A DNA stretch of 64,000 nt from assembly GCF_019655335.1 (NCBI RefSeq), contig NZ_BPFD01000003.1:1-64000 (forward strand), given 5' to 3'. The notes below the pieces were generated by a model that ran no database searches, had not been told where the DNA came from, and saw nothing but the letters and a program-made list of their open reading frames with translations. Position numbers and translations under genes: made by a program. Every line of letters begins with the position of its first letter. Within the stretch, counting starts at the first letter, position 1. This DNA comes from Shewanella hafniensis (lineage in GTDB: Bacteria > Pseudomonadota > Gammaproteobacteria > Enterobacterales > Shewanellaceae). Of this stretch, positions 1 through 9,382 are shown one piece after another.

Positions 1-114
1 GGATATGAGGACATAGTGGATGCCTGCAGCCAGGCATGGAACAGCTTTATCAGTTGTACAAAACGCGTGGTAAAAATGTGCTCTCGGGAATGGGCAAAGG
101 TGACTGAACTTTAA
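1..114 (+). CDS. IS630-family transposase, C-terminal fragment
   Basis: Frame 1 is open from the window edge to TAA at 112-114 and encodes 37 residues. The tail contains YEDIVDAC, then QAWNSF, then CSREWAKV, which resembles the C-terminus of IS630/Tc1-type DDE transposases (typically a Y-x-x-I-V-D-A-C...A-W-N segment followed by a W-A close to the stop). The catalytic DDE core is upstream of the window, so the family call rests on this short tail only. Because the gene ends at the IS edge next to a truncated host gene, it is read as the last gene of an inserted element. Confidence 0.65.
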   Translation, partial: GYEDIVDACSQAWNSFISCTKRVVKMCSREWAKVTEL

Positions 115-126
115 TGCGGAATGGTA
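1..126 (+). mobile_element. Right end of an IS630-family insertion sequence (partial)
   Basis: The window opens inside a transposase reading frame that stops at 112-114; about 12 further bases separate that stop from sequence that reads as acylphosphatase. IS630 elements insert at TA dinucleotides, and the TA at 127-128 sits where a TA target would be expected. The left end lies outside the window, so terminal inverted repeats and the target duplication cannot be checked; the boundary at about 126 is inferred. Confidence 0.6.
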
Positions 127-130
127 TAAT

Positions 131-385
131 TTGACCGGAAAAGTGCAAGGAGTGGGTTGTCGGCATGCGACCCTGACAAAGGCCAGAGCCTTGGGGGTGA
201 CAGGCTATGTCACCAATTGCCGCGATGGCAGTGTCGAAATCTTAGCTCAAGGCAGTGATATTGCGGTGAACAATTTAATTGCTTGGTGCGAAGTGGGCGT
301 GCCCTGTACCGAGGGCTTAACGGTCACTGTGGGAGAAGACGAAGCCGATGATATCTACCTCGACTTCTCCATAGTACAGTCTTAA
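131..385 (+). CDS. yccX: Acylphosphatase, N-terminus lost at an IS junction (possibly a pseudogene)
   Basis: Acylphosphatases hydrolyse carboxyl-phosphate bonds such as acetyl phosphate; they are small cytosolic proteins of about 90 residues. The signature GKVQGVGCR is present with its phosphate-binding arginine, and the second catalytic residue is the Asn of VTGYVTN. The frame has no ATG before the signature: the only start is a TTG at 131, without a convincing Shine-Dalgarno, and the frame closes at a stop at 101-103. This gives 84 residues and lacks most of the first beta strand. The residues just before the signature (N-L-T) look native, so the break falls at about 127. Activity and expression are doubtful. 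Confidence 0.6.
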   Translation: MTGKVQGVGCRHATLTKARALGVTGYVTNCRDGSVEILAQGSDIAVNNLIAWCEVGVPCTEGLTVTVGEDEADDIYLDFSIVQS

Positions 386-446
386 GTTAAAAGTACAGTC
401 TTAAACAGCTGTCCTGTCTTAAGTCTTTTGCGGTTTACGTATAGGT

Positions 447-1448
447 TCAGTATTGTCCAACCGTTTGTATTGATTCAGTATTCAAACTTATTTGCTGTGC
501 ACTAGGTTGTGCCATCTTACGAATTTGGATCACCATGCCCATTTCGGGGTGATCTAAATAATGGATTTCTTCACTCTTCACCCGACGGTTTTGTTCCAAA
601 GGCACTGACATTAAAAACGGTGTCATGACTTTGGGCGCCGTGAGCGTTGCGCTGCTGTCTGATGCATCGCTTGGCATTACTGGTAATAACTTCCGGCCTT
701 CTTTACGCAAATTCAGTGCGGTTTCAATATACAAATAGTGGCTTAAATAAATATTCAGTGTGCCATCTAATTCCCACACCGGTGATACCACTGGCGCAAG
801 CATAGGCGTGCCATCGGCATGAGTCATAGGCTCAGCTTGAGCTTGCTTAATGATTTTTCTGCCATCGAAGTGATATGTACCTGAGAAATCTTTACCCGCA
901 AATAAACGAATAGGCACTGAACCACTTTTACCACGCATTGGTTGTTGCCACGCCATGTGCAGTAAACTGCGCGTGCCGCGTTCACGGGAGATACTATTGA
1001 TAATACTCGCAAACTGGCTTTGGCTGCGTGCTAATAACACTGGACCGCCATTGGCGCTGGCATAACTGTTTGTTGCGCTGCTGATTTCTGATGGGATCAC
1101 TGGCGGATAGCGATATTCAACACTGGTCGGTGCGGCAGCTACAGGCTCAGACGTTGGCTCACCGTTTAAGGTTTCGGCGCAATGGCTATTGGCATCGGCA
1201 TCAAATACTAGCGTACAAGGCGCCGACTCACTCGCCATTGGGGTGACTGCTTGTGCAACCGCTGGAGAGATCAAGTCTATCGCGTTATCGGTTTTTGTCT
1301 TGATCGGTGCTTCTGGCCATTGTTCAGTCGACTGACTTTGGCGTTCAAATACATAGACTTCAACTTCGAACCAAGCTTCCGCTTGGACGACCTGACTGTG
1401 CGATAGTGCAATGAGGGTAGCGATAGAGACCGCGAGTTTACGTAACAC
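447..1448 (-). CDS. csiV: CsiV family protein (peptidoglycan-associated, periplasmic)
   Basis: The 333-residue product starts with a signal peptide ending about VVQA and then WFEVEVYVFER, the opening typical of CsiV, a periplasmic protein described in Vibrio cholerae as needed for cell-shape integrity with D-amino-acid-modified peptidoglycan. The middle is Ala/Pro/Thr-rich; the C-terminal half (LLHMAWQQP, PVWELDGTLNIYLSHYLYIE) is the conserved part. The start is GTG at 1446-1448 and overlaps the mfd stop by one base, so it is translationally linked to mfd, the neighbour it also has in other gammaproteobacteria. The function here is inferred from the family. Confidence 0.75.
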   Translation of the reverse strand: MLRKLAVSIATLIALSHSQVVQAEAWFEVEVYVFERQSQSTEQWPEAPIKTKTDNAIDLISPAVAQAVTPMASESAPCTLVFDADANSHCAETLNGEPTSEPVAAAPTSVEYRYPPVIPSEISSATNSYASANGGPVLLARSQSQFASIINSISRERGTRSLLHMAWQQPMRGKSGSVPIRLFAGKDFSGTYHFDGRKIIKQAQAEPMTHADGTPMLAPVVSPVWELDGTLNIYLSHYLYIETALNLRKEGRKLLPVMPSDASDSSATLTAPKVMTPFLMSVPLEQNRRVKSEEIHYLDHPEMGMVIQIRKMAQPSAQQISLNTESIQTVGQY

Positions 1449-4400
1449 TATTTATCTCCAAGACGATGTTGCGATTGATGTTGAGATAGTTGTTCGAGCA
1501 AGAGTTTGACCAAAGCGAGCCTGTCTTTACTGGTTTCGGCCGCAAGGCTGAACTTTAACTTATTCGGTCCTTCCATTCGATAGATTTGTGGCTGGCTTTG
1601 GAGCAATCCAATAATAAACATAGGGTCTATAACGTGATCATCACTAAATTCGATGCTACCACCTTTGCTGTGCACTTCTATTTTAGTCGCCCCTAAGCGA
1701 GTCGCCTCATGTTTATAGAGGGTCATTTCCATTAAGTTGCGCGTCGGTTCGGGCAATAAGCCAAAACGGTCGATTAATTCGACTTTTAGTTCATCCAGCG
1801 CCGCTTGTGTTTCGCAACCTGCAATGCGTTTATAGAGGGATAGACGAATATTGACGTCACTCACATAGTCCTCTGGCAGCAGGGCGGGGATACGCAGTTC
1901 AATCTCGCATTGCTGATTGAGCATTTGCGCCAGCGAGGGCTCTTTACCTTGTTTTAAGGCCTTGACTGCCGCTTCGAGCATTTCCATGTATAAGCTAAAA
2001 CCAATTTTCGAAATATGGCCGCTCTGCTCATCGCCTAAGAGTTCACCTGCACCGCGGATCTCTAAATCCTGCGTCGCCAGCATAAATCCCGCACCGAGAT
2101 CTTCAAGAGCATCAATGGCTTCTAAACGCTTACGCGCATCTGGGGTCATACGTTTAGGATGCGGCGTCATCAAATAGGCATAGGCCTGATGGTGCGAGCG
2201 TCCGACGCGGCCACGCAATTGGTGTAACTGTGCCAGACCAAAGGTGTCGGCGCGCTCAATAATAATGGTGTTGGCACTGGGCACGTCGATACCGGTTTCG
2301 ATAATAGTGGTACAGACTAACACGTTGAATCTTTGGTGATAAAAGTCTGACATCACCCGCTCAAGGTCACGCTCACGCATTTGCCCATGGGCGACGACGA
2401 CTCGCGCTTCAGGCAGTAAATCGATAATGCCTTGGGCACATTTCTCAATGGTTTCAACATTATTGTGCAGATAATACACTTGGCCGCCACGGAGAATTTC
2501 CCGCAAAATAGCCTCGCGCACGGTTGCAGGATCGGATTCCCGCACAAAGGTTTTTACCGCTAAACGTTTGGCGGGCGGGGTGGCGATAATCGATAAATCG
2601 CGCATGCCCGACATGGCCATGTTTAAGGTCCGTGGAATAGGCGTCGCGGTCAGGGTTAAGATATCGACGTTGGCACGCAGCGCCTTGATTTTCTCTTTCT
2701 GACGCACACCGAATCTGTGTTCTTCGTCGATGATCAGCAGGCCTAAATTTTCAAACTTGGCCTCAGATTGCAGTAACTTGTGAGTCCCGATAACAATATC
2801 GACTTTGCCTTCTTCCAGTTGCTGCAGCACTTGATTCTGTTCTTTGGCGGTACGAAAACGTGACATCACTTCGGTGACTACGGGCCAGTCGGCAAATCTG
2901 TCTTTAAAGTTTTCATAGTGTTGCTGGGCAAGCAATGTGGTCGGAACCAGCACGACCACTTGTTTGCCGGCGTTGACGGCCACAAAGGCGGCGCGCATAG
3001 CGACTTCGGTTTTACCAAAGCCCACATCGCCACAGACTAATCTGTCCATTGCGGTCGGCGATTGCATATCGGCTAACACGGCGATAATGGCGCTTTCTTG
3101 ATCGACGGTTTCTTCAAAGGGGAAACCGCGGGCGAATTGGGCGTATTCTTCTTCGTCAATGGTGCAGCTTTCGCCGGGACGCGCTTGGCGACGGGCATAG
3201 ACATCGAGCAATTCGGCCGCAACATCGCGGATTTTTTCAATGGCTTTTTTCTTGGCTTTAGCCCAAGTCTCGTTGCCGAGTTTATTTAAGTGGGCGTCTT
3301 CATCGGCGCCAACACTATAGCGACTGATAAGGTGCAATGAAGACACTGGCACATACAGTTTATCGCCGCCGGCGTATTCCAATTGCAGGTATTCGGCGAC
3401 CAGTCCACCCGTATCTAGGGTGACTAAGCCCCTATAAAGTGCAACGCCGTGTTCTAAATGCACTATGGGCTGGCCAACTTTGAGTTCGGCCAAGTTTTTA
3501 ATCAGGGCATCGTTACTGATCTGACGCTGTTTTTCACGGCGGCGTTGCTGGGAAATCCGATGGCCGAAGAGCTCAGTTTCACAAATAATGCTGACACTGT
3601 TTTTGGCATTGATGTCTAGTACACAACCCCGTGACAGCGGCGACACGATAAGGCCTAACTTGGCATCACTTTGAATAAATTCATCAAAATGGTTAAACAG
3701 CGCAGGTTTAAGCTGAATTTTAGCGAGCAATTCAAGCAGTGCTTCGCGGCGACCCTCGGACTCGGCGCTAAACAACATGCGTTTGGCGCTGCTGGCATAA
3801 TCTTGCAGTGCTAGCAGCGGTTGCTTTAATTTATGGTTGGCGCTGATGTCGGGCAGGGGGCTGGCGGCAATCACCACCGCTTTCGTTGTTTCAGTGCCAT
3901 CCGTCGGCACGTGCATTTGATAACGTGGCAGCGGTTTAAAGGCGGCAAATAACTCTTCGATGAGTAGATACAGTTCTTTAGGCGCCAGTAATGGCCGCAG
4001 TGGATCGACGCGCCTGTCTTGATAGCGATGCTCGACTTCTTGCAGATGGGCGCGCGCCGACTTTTCGATATCGCCTAAAGTGACGAGTTGAGTATCCTTG
4101 GGCAAGTAATCGAATAGGGTCGCTGTGTCATCAAAAAACAGCGGCAGGTAGTTTTCAATCCCCGCCGGCATCAAGTTGCGGCTCACCAGCTGATAAACCG
4201 ATTCTGGCTCTTTGACTATGACCTCGAAACGGCGGCGGTATCTTTGCCTAAACCCTTCGATGGCTGAGCTATCAGTTGGAAACTCCTTCGCGGGCAATAG
4301 GCGAATCGAATCGACAGGTTGCAATGAGCGTTGGGTTTCTGGATCAAAATGGCGGATGGTCTCCACTTCGTCATCGAATAGCTCGATGCGCAGCGGCATA

Positions 4401-4972
4401 TTCATCCCCGTTGGGAAGATATCCAGAATCGAGCCGCGAATCGCAAACTCGCCGTGTTCATACACTTGCTCAACTGAATGGTAGCCAGTGTCGGTTAAAT
4501 GCTGGCGTACATCATGTAATTTGTAGCTATCACCTTTTTTCAGCACAAACACGTTGGCGCTCAAATAGGCCTTAGGTGGCAGGCGCATCATCAAGGTCGT
4601 GACGGGCACGATAACGATGTTTTGCTCAATCTGCGATAACTGCGACAGGGTTTCGAGTCGCTGGGAGATCAAATCCTGATGGGGCGAAAAACTGTCGTAG
4701 GGCAAGGTTTCGCGGTCAGGGAATAATCTGACCTTAATGCCTGTTTTACCGAGCAAATAACTCAGTTCTAGCTCTAAGCTTAAGGCGCTTGGCGTATCAC
4801 TGGTAACAACTAAGGTCGTCCCTTTATGTTGACGCGCTAAACTGGCGAGTGTAACGGCTTGGCAAACGCCGCCCACGGTGGACAGAGTCTGGATTTGAGT
4901 GCCATTTTTGACGGCTGGCGGCGTTAGGGCTGATATGTGAGTCATTGGCGTGCGATAAACTGATTCATTCAC
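1448..4972 (-). CDS. mfd: Transcription-repair coupling factor Mfd
   Basis: Mfd removes RNA polymerase stalled at DNA lesions and recruits UvrA. The 1174-residue protein is close to the usual length (E. coli 1148). An N-terminal UvrB-like region (about 1-350) is followed by a CarD-like RNA polymerase-interaction domain (about 495-560), then the superfamily 2 translocase: Walker A GDVGFGKT at 648-655, DEEH at 749-752, the Arg-rich GRVGRSHHQAYAYL motif, and a C-terminal TRCF domain. It begins with ATG at 4972 and overlaps csiV by one base at its end. No frameshift or missing motif is visible. Confidence 0.97.
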   Translation of the reverse strand: MNESVYRTPMTHISALTPPAVKNGTQIQTLSTVGGVCQAVTLASLARQHKGTTLVVTSDTPSALSLELELSYLLGKTGIKVRLFPDRETLPYDSFSPHQDLISQRLETLSQLSQIEQNIVIVPVTTLMMRLPPKAYLSANVFVLKKGDSYKLHDVRQHLTDTGYHSVEQVYEHGEFAIRGSILDIFPTGMNMPLRIELFDDEVETIRHFDPETQRSLQPVDSIRLLPAKEFPTDSSAIEGFRQRYRRRFEVIVKEPESVYQLVSRNLMPAGIENYLPLFFDDTATLFDYLPKDTQLVTLGDIEKSARAHLQEVEHRYQDRRVDPLRPLLAPKELYLLIEELFAAFKPLPRYQMHVPTDGTETTKAVVIAASPLPDISANHKLKQPLLALQDYASSAKRMLFSAESEGRREALLELLAKIQLKPALFNHFDEFIQSDAKLGLIVSPLSRGCVLDINAKNSVSIICETELFGHRISQQRRREKQRQISNDALIKNLAELKVGQPIVHLEHGVALYRGLVTLDTGGLVAEYLQLEYAGGDKLYVPVSSLHLISRYSVGADEDAHLNKLGNETWAKAKKKAIEKIRDVAAELLDVYARRQARPGESCTIDEEEYAQFARGFPFEETVDQESAIIAVLADMQSPTAMDRLVCGDVGFGKTEVAMRAAFVAVNAGKQVVVLVPTTLLAQQHYENFKDRFADWPVVTEVMSRFRTAKEQNQVLQQLEEGKVDIVIGTHKLLQSEAKFENLGLLIIDEEHRFGVRQKEKIKALRANVDILTLTATPIPRTLNMAMSGMRDLSIIATPPAKRLAVKTFVRESDPATVREAILREILRGGQVYYLHNNVETIEKCAQGIIDLLPEARVVVAHGQMRERDLERVMSDFYHQRFNVLVCTTIIETGIDVPSANTIIIERADTFGLAQLHQLRGRVGRSHHQAYAYLMTPHPKRMTPDARKRLEAIDALEDLGAGFMLATQDLEIRGAGELLGDEQSGHISKIGFSLYMEMLEAAVKALKQGKEPSLAQMLNQQCEIELRIPALLPEDYVSDVNIRLSLYKRIAGCETQAALDELKVELIDRFGLLPEPTRNLMEMTLYKHEATRLGATKIEVHSKGGSIEFSDDHVIDPMFIIGLLQSQPQIYRMEGPNKLKFSLAAETSKDRLALVKLLLEQLSQHQSQHRLGDK

Positions 4973-5030
4973 AAAGAGTTGCAGACATTGTAGAGACTTG
5001 ATGGCGCAGGTGCCAGCGAAAAGTCAGCGG

Positions 5031-5693
5031 CTATTGACGCTCGTCTCTGGCGAGTTTACGTAACTTGAGTTGTTTCTGCTGTACATTAAGGCTGGCTTTG
5101 ACTAATTGTTCCACGTCAGCCTCGAGAATTTGACTGAATTCAAAGTCGGTTTGCCATTGCGGGGCAGGAGCCGCCTGTGTATGTTGCTCGGCATTTTGTG
5201 TGTCACCATTATGAGTATTGCTATTGGCGCCGCTCTCGGTAGATAGCGTTTTTAGCGCGGTAGAGGCGGTTACTTTGCCAAAACACAAAATGGCGACTAA
5301 TTCGTCATGAATAAACAGGGTGATTTTATAGTGTGAGCCTATGGTTAAGGCTGTGGGCGTGAGCAGTCTTAGGCCGCTGCCACCAAACTGATTGCCAATG
5401 CATTTTTCGCCCTCTTGGGTTTCTTTCTCTAATACATGCTGCAGCACTAAATCCACTTTGCGGGATTGCAGCTTTAAAAAGTCCACGACAACTTTTGCCT
5501 CGTTATCTAAATGGCGCAGTTGTAGCAAGCAGTTGGCTTCAAGTGTTTTCACTTCGCTGAGTAGTTGAATACCCAATGATTGCATTGATCTCAGTGCCAT
5601 TTCTGAGGGTAATGGCTCGGAACTCGGCCACAGACTTAAGTAGGCGGTGAAGTGGTGAGGCACACTAAAATACGGATTGGTGTCAGTGAACAA
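5031..5693 (-). CDS. PilZ-like domain protein
   Basis: A 220-residue soluble protein with no signal peptide. Residues about 65-150 resemble a PilZ beta barrel: a segment starting KVVVDFLKLQSRKVDLVLQHV, then FGGSGLRLLTP and SHYKITLFI. The canonical c-di-GMP motif [D/N]-x-S-x-x-G is altered here to GGSGLR, so binding of c-di-GMP is uncertain. A Gln/Ala-rich linker follows and a basic helical tail (QKQLKLRKLARDE) ends the protein. It lies 58 bp upstream of the mfd start on the same strand and is divergent from lolC. The assignment rests on fold-like pattern and context, not on a complete motif. Confidence 0.55.
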   Translation of the reverse strand: MFTDTNPYFSVPHHFTAYLSLWPSSEPLPSEMALRSMQSLGIQLLSEVKTLEANCLLQLRHLDNEAKVVVDFLKLQSRKVDLVLQHVLEKETQEGEKCIGNQFGGSGLRLLTPTALTIGSHYKITLFIHDELVAILCFGKVTASTALKTLSTESGANSNTHNGDTQNAEQHTQAAPAPQWQTDFEFSQILEADVEQLVKASLNVQQKQLKLRKLARDERQ

Positions 5694-5787
5694 GGCTTGC
5701 CTCTTTATTTATAGGACCAATACCCCTATTATCGTGCCCATCTTCATGATTTAGCAAGTTCAGCACACAGGACGCAACCCTCTTTCA

Positions 5788-7020
5788 ATGAATCCAGGAT
5801 TCCCTTTCTATATTGGTTACCGTTATTGGCGGGCCAGAAAAGCGAACGCGTTCGCGTCGTTTATTACTCTATTTGCCGTATCGGGCATTTTTTTAGGTGT
5901 TGCCGCGCTTATTGTTGTGAGTTCTGTGATGAATGGTCTCGAAGGCCAACTCAAGCAACGTATCTTAGGCGCGGTGCCGCAATTAACCCTTTATAGTGAA
6001 ACGCCTTTAGTCGATTGGACTGAGCAGGCGAGTGCGCTTAAAGCCTTACCGGGCGTATTAGGCGTAACGCCGAGCGTGTCGACGCAGGCCATGGTGCAAT
6101 CGGCGGCGAACATTCGCGCTGTGCAAGTTTATGGCGTGTTTCCCGAGTTAGCGGAAAAGTTGTCTTCGGTTGCCCAGCACACTTACTCAGGAGCATTTGA
6201 GCAACTGACGAGCGGTGACTACAAGGTGATTTTAGGCTCTGAACTGGCAAGACAACTTAAAGTCGCCCCCGGTGATACGGTGCGGTTATTAAGTGGCGAT
6301 GGCGTAGTGTATTCGCCCTTAGGCCCTGTGCCGAGTCAACGTAAGTTTTTGGTCTCAGGCATTTTTGAAATGGGCTCTCAGGTCGATGCGGGCGTGGCGT
6401 ATATCCATTATCAAGATGCGAAACGGCTGATGCGTCAACCCAGTGAGGCTATTGATCAGCTCAGACTCTATTTAGCCGATCCCTTTAGCGCACCGGCTTT
6501 AGCGCCTAAAGTGCAGGATATATTAGCTAAACATGGCATTAAGGCGACAACCAGCGATTGGCGTGATACCTATGGCCACTTGTTCGGCGCGGTCAAAATG
6601 GAAAAGAACATGATGTCGCTGATGTTGAGTCTGATTGTAGCCGTGGCCGCTTTTAATATTGTCTCGGCGCTGGTGATGATGGTGGTCGATAAAACCACTG
6701 ATGTGGCGGTGCTCAAAACCCAAGGGGTAACTACGCCCGCCGTGATGGGCATTTTTGTGGTGCAGGGGTCGCTTAATGCGGTGCTCGGTTTAGTACTGGG
6801 GCTGGCGGTCGGGATACTCATTACCTTGAATCTGAATGGCATTATGACCACCTTAGGGATTTCCATTTTAGGTGTGGGGCAGAGCCTGCCAGTGAAACTG
6901 GAATTGATGCAGTTGTCAGTGATCGTGATTGGTACGCTACTGGTAACCCTGTTGGCGACCTTATATCCCGCACTGCGCGCTGCTAATGTGCAACCCGCGA
7001 CTGCGCTCAGATACGAGTAA
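5788..7020 (+). CDS. lolC: Lipoprotein-releasing ABC transporter permease LolC
   Basis: LolC is one of two inner-membrane subunits of LolCDE, which extracts outer-membrane lipoproteins and passes them to LolA. The 410-residue protein has an N-terminal membrane segment (SFITLFAVSGIFLGVAALIV), a periplasmic MacB-type domain (about 55-260) and three C-terminal FtsX-type segments (about 270-400) ending ALYPALRAANVQPATALRYE. E. coli LolC has 399 residues. It is followed after 126 bp by lolD and then lolE. The first of the two permeases in this order is normally LolC; it interacts with LolA through its periplasmic domain. Confidence 0.93.
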   Translation: MNPGFPFYIGYRYWRARKANAFASFITLFAVSGIFLGVAALIVVSSVMNGLEGQLKQRILGAVPQLTLYSETPLVDWTEQASALKALPGVLGVTPSVSTQAMVQSAANIRAVQVYGVFPELAEKLSSVAQHTYSGAFEQLTSGDYKVILGSELARQLKVAPGDTVRLLSGDGVVYSPLGPVPSQRKFLVSGIFEMGSQVDAGVAYIHYQDAKRLMRQPSEAIDQLRLYLADPFSAPALAPKVQDILAKHGIKATTSDWRDTYGHLFGAVKMEKNMMSLMLSLIVAVAAFNIVSALVMMVVDKTTDVAVLKTQGVTTPAVMGIFVVQGSLNAVLGLVLGLAVGILITLNLNGIMTTLGISILGVGQSLPVKLELMQLSVIVIGTLLVTLLATLYPALRAANVQPATALRYE

Positions 7021-7146
7021 ATACGCCAATAGCTGCACACCGTCGCCACTGTTGAATTGAGTGACGGTTTAGCAAGATGCGAATAATTAAATGCATTGAT
7101 TTGATGACATAAATCGATGCCAAAGCCTGTTTAAGAGAGAACTTCA

Positions 7147-7842
7147 ATGCAAGACGTGTTACTGCAAGTGCAGAGTGTCAGTAAGAGTTATCATGATGGC
7201 GCCGTGACCACGCAAGTGTTGTCTAATGTTGATCTGCAAGTGTTTAAGGGCGAGCAGTTGGCGATTGTCGGCAGCTCTGGCTCAGGCAAAAGTACCTTGC
7301 TGCACATTATGGGCACGTTAGATGAACCAACCGCAGGTAAAGTCTTGCTGTTAGGCGAAGATTTATATCAAGTGTCCAGTGCACGCCAAGCGCAGATCCG
7401 TAACCAAGACTTAGGTTTTATCTATCAATTCCATCATTTATTGCCAGAATTTACCGCGTTAGAAAACGTCGCTATGCCAGCGTTTATTCAAGGTAAAGAT
7501 CGTAAACGGGCGCTCGCCGATGCTAAAGCCTTATTGGAGCGGGTCGGTTTAGGGCATCGCATGACGCACATTCCCGCCGAGTTATCGGGCGGTGAACGTC
7601 AACGTGTTGCTATTGCAAGAGCCTTGATTAATAAACCTAAATTAGTGCTGGCCGATGAACCTACGGGTAACTTAGATGCCAATAGCGGCGATGCGGTTTA
7701 TGAGTTGATCCGCGAGTTGGCCGATCAGTTAGGCACGGCGTTTGTGGTGGTGACCCATGATCATAAATTGGCCGCCCGTATGGACCGCCAGCTGATGATG
7801 AAGAACGGCTTCCTGCAATTAGCGGCGGAAACCCAAGTATGA
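7147..7842 (+). CDS. lolD: Lipoprotein-releasing ABC transporter ATPase LolD
   Basis: LolD powers lipoprotein release from the inner membrane. The 231-residue protein has Walker [10 protein letters not shown] (about 41-49), the Q-loop region [10 protein letters not shown], the ABC signature [15 protein letters not shown], Walker [13 protein letters not shown] and the H-loop VVTHD. Length matches E. coli LolD (233). A good start sits behind GAGAGAACTTCA. The stop overlaps the lolE start (ATGA at 7839-7842), indicating coupled translation. Confidence 0.96.
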   Translation: MQDVLLQVQSVSKSYHDGAVTTQVLSNVDLQVFKGEQLAIVGSSGSGKSTLLHIMGTLDEPTAGKVLLLGEDLYQVSSARQAQIRNQDLGFIYQFHHLLPEFTALENVAMPAFIQGKDRKRALADAKALLERVGLGHRMTHIPAELSGGERQRVAIARALINKPKLVLADEPTGNLDANSGDAVYELIRELADQLGTAFVVVTHDHKLAARMDRQLMMKNGFLQLAAETQV

Positions 7843-9089
7843 AAGGACCGTTAGCCTTATCCATTGGTTGGCGTTTTTATCGCGCCCGCCAATCGAACAG
7901 CTTTATTAGCTTTATTTCCTTCGCATCGACTGCCGGTATTGCCTTAGGCGTGGCGGTATTGATCATAGTCCTGTCGGCAATGAACGGATTTGAGCGCGAG
8001 TTAGAACATAGATTGCTTGGTGTCGTGCCGCAGGCGGACATAGTCGGTGTGAGCGAGCCAATCGCGAACTGGCAGAGTGTAGCCGAGGGGGCGCTGTTAA
8101 TTGAAGGCATTCGCGGCGCAGCGCCTTTTATCCGTATGCAAGGTTTAGTGCAAAAGCCCGGTGGTTTTCAGGGATTAGCCGTGGTGGGGATTGATCCAAA
8201 AGAAGAAATCAAGGTCTCGACATTGGCGCAATTTATGAGTGATGCCAGCTGGCAGAGTCTCGGCCAAGATGAAAATCACATCGTCCTTGGGCAAAGCTTG
8301 CTCACTAAGTTAGGGCTTGAGATTGGAGATACGCTGGCCTTGTATGTACAGGATATGGATCCAGAAGCGGCGGGCAGTTTACGTGCGGCGAAGAGCCATC
8401 GTTTTGTGGTATCTGGCGCTTATAATCTTGGTGGCGAGCTTGAGCTGACCACGGCTTATATTCCTATGCAGTACGCGGCGCAGATCTTGAACATGAAGAG
8501 CGGCGTGACTGGCGTGCGTATTAGCGTCGATAAAGTGTTTGATGCCCCCGTCAAAGTGCGCGAGCTTGGTTATGCGCAAAAGCAGTCGGTGTATATCAGT
8601 GACTGGACCCGTACCCAAGGGCATTTATATCAAGATATTCAGTTGGTTCGCACAGTCATGTACTTAGTGCTAGTGCTGGTGATTGGTGTCGCTTGCTTTA
8701 ATATCGTTTCCACCTTAGTGATGGCGGTGCGGGATAAAGCCTCAGAAATTGCGATTTTGATGACCATGGGTTTGAGTCGTTTGGCTGTAATGGGGATCTT
8801 CATGGTGCAGGGCGCCTTGAATGGTCTGCTTGGCTGTGGTCTTGGCGGCATTATCGGCGTGAGCGTGGCACTGAATTTAAGTGCGATTGCCAGCTCAGTT
8901 GAGCAGTTGCTCGGTATTCAACTGCTGTCAGCCGATGTGTACTTTGTCGACTTTTTACCGTCTGAGTTACATGGCTCAGATGCGGCGCTGGTGATTGTGA
9001 TGGCATTTCTCATGAGCTTAATCGCCACGCTTTATCCTGCTTGGAAGGCCAGCCAGATTGCGCCAGCACAAGCTTTGGCAGGTAGATAA
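7839..9089 (+). CDS. lolE: Lipoprotein-releasing ABC transporter permease LolE
   Basis: Second permease of LolCDE, 416 residues (E. coli 414). Layout parallels LolC: an N-terminal membrane segment in the first 55 residues ([20 protein letters not shown]), a periplasmic domain, and three C-terminal membrane segments ending [21 protein letters not shown]. The two permeases are clearly paralogous, both beginning with a G-x-R-x-x-R-A-R-x-x-N-x-F pattern. Translation is coupled to lolD by a 4-base overlap. A bidirectional terminator follows at 9193-9240. Confidence 0.94.
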   Translation: MKGPLALSIGWRFYRARQSNSFISFISFASTAGIALGVAVLIIVLSAMNGFERELEHRLLGVVPQADIVGVSEPIANWQSVAEGALLIEGIRGAAPFIRMQGLVQKPGGFQGLAVVGIDPKEEIKVSTLAQFMSDASWQSLGQDENHIVLGQSLLTKLGLEIGDTLALYVQDMDPEAAGSLRAAKSHRFVVSGAYNLGGELELTTAYIPMQYAAQILNMKSGVTGVRISVDKVFDAPVKVRELGYAQKQSVYISDWTRTQGHLYQDIQLVRTVMYLVLVLVIGVACFNIVSTLVMAVRDKASEIAILMTMGLSRLAVMGIFMVQGALNGLLGCGLGGIIGVSVALNLSAIASSVEQLLGIQLLSADVYFVDFLPSELHGSDAALVIVMAFLMSLIATLYPAWKASQIAPAQALAGR

Positions 9090-9192
9090 TCTATTGAGTG
9101 GTTGTACGTCCTGTGAGCTGGTTATCGTTGAAAATCAGTGCACGCTTGCAGGACTATCTTCTTAAAGTTTTAGGAATGAAAGCCCCATAAAC

Positions 9193-9240
9193 AAAAAGGC
9201 CAGTGAGCGCTCTTAGAAGAGTTTGCCACTGGCCTTTTTT
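9193..9240. terminator. Bidirectional rho-independent terminator between lolE and suhB
   Basis: An 8-bp stem GGCCAGTG (9198-9205) / CACTGGCC (9227-9234) is flanked by an A-run on the left and TTTTTT on the right, so it can end transcription from both convergent genes. Confidence 0.9.
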
Positions 9241-9382
9241 ATGTCTAACGTTTTGTATCTATGCGTTTTGTATCTAGCGTTTTGAAAGCGAAGCGGTAGT
9301 CGAGCTTAATACTTCGAGCACTTGACACTAACGCTTCGGAACTAAACTTCGAGGCTAACGCTTCGAAACTAATCGCTTAATA
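9241..9382. repeat. Degenerate short repeats 3' of suhB
   Basis: The 140 bases between the terminator and the suhB stop contain repeated units: GTTTTGTATCTA-like units at about 9250-9276 and CTAACGCTTCG-x-AACTAA units at about 9328-9371, followed by a variant TTAACGCTTTAAA that runs into the suhB 3' end. The copies are imperfect. No gene is evident. Confidence 0.5.
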
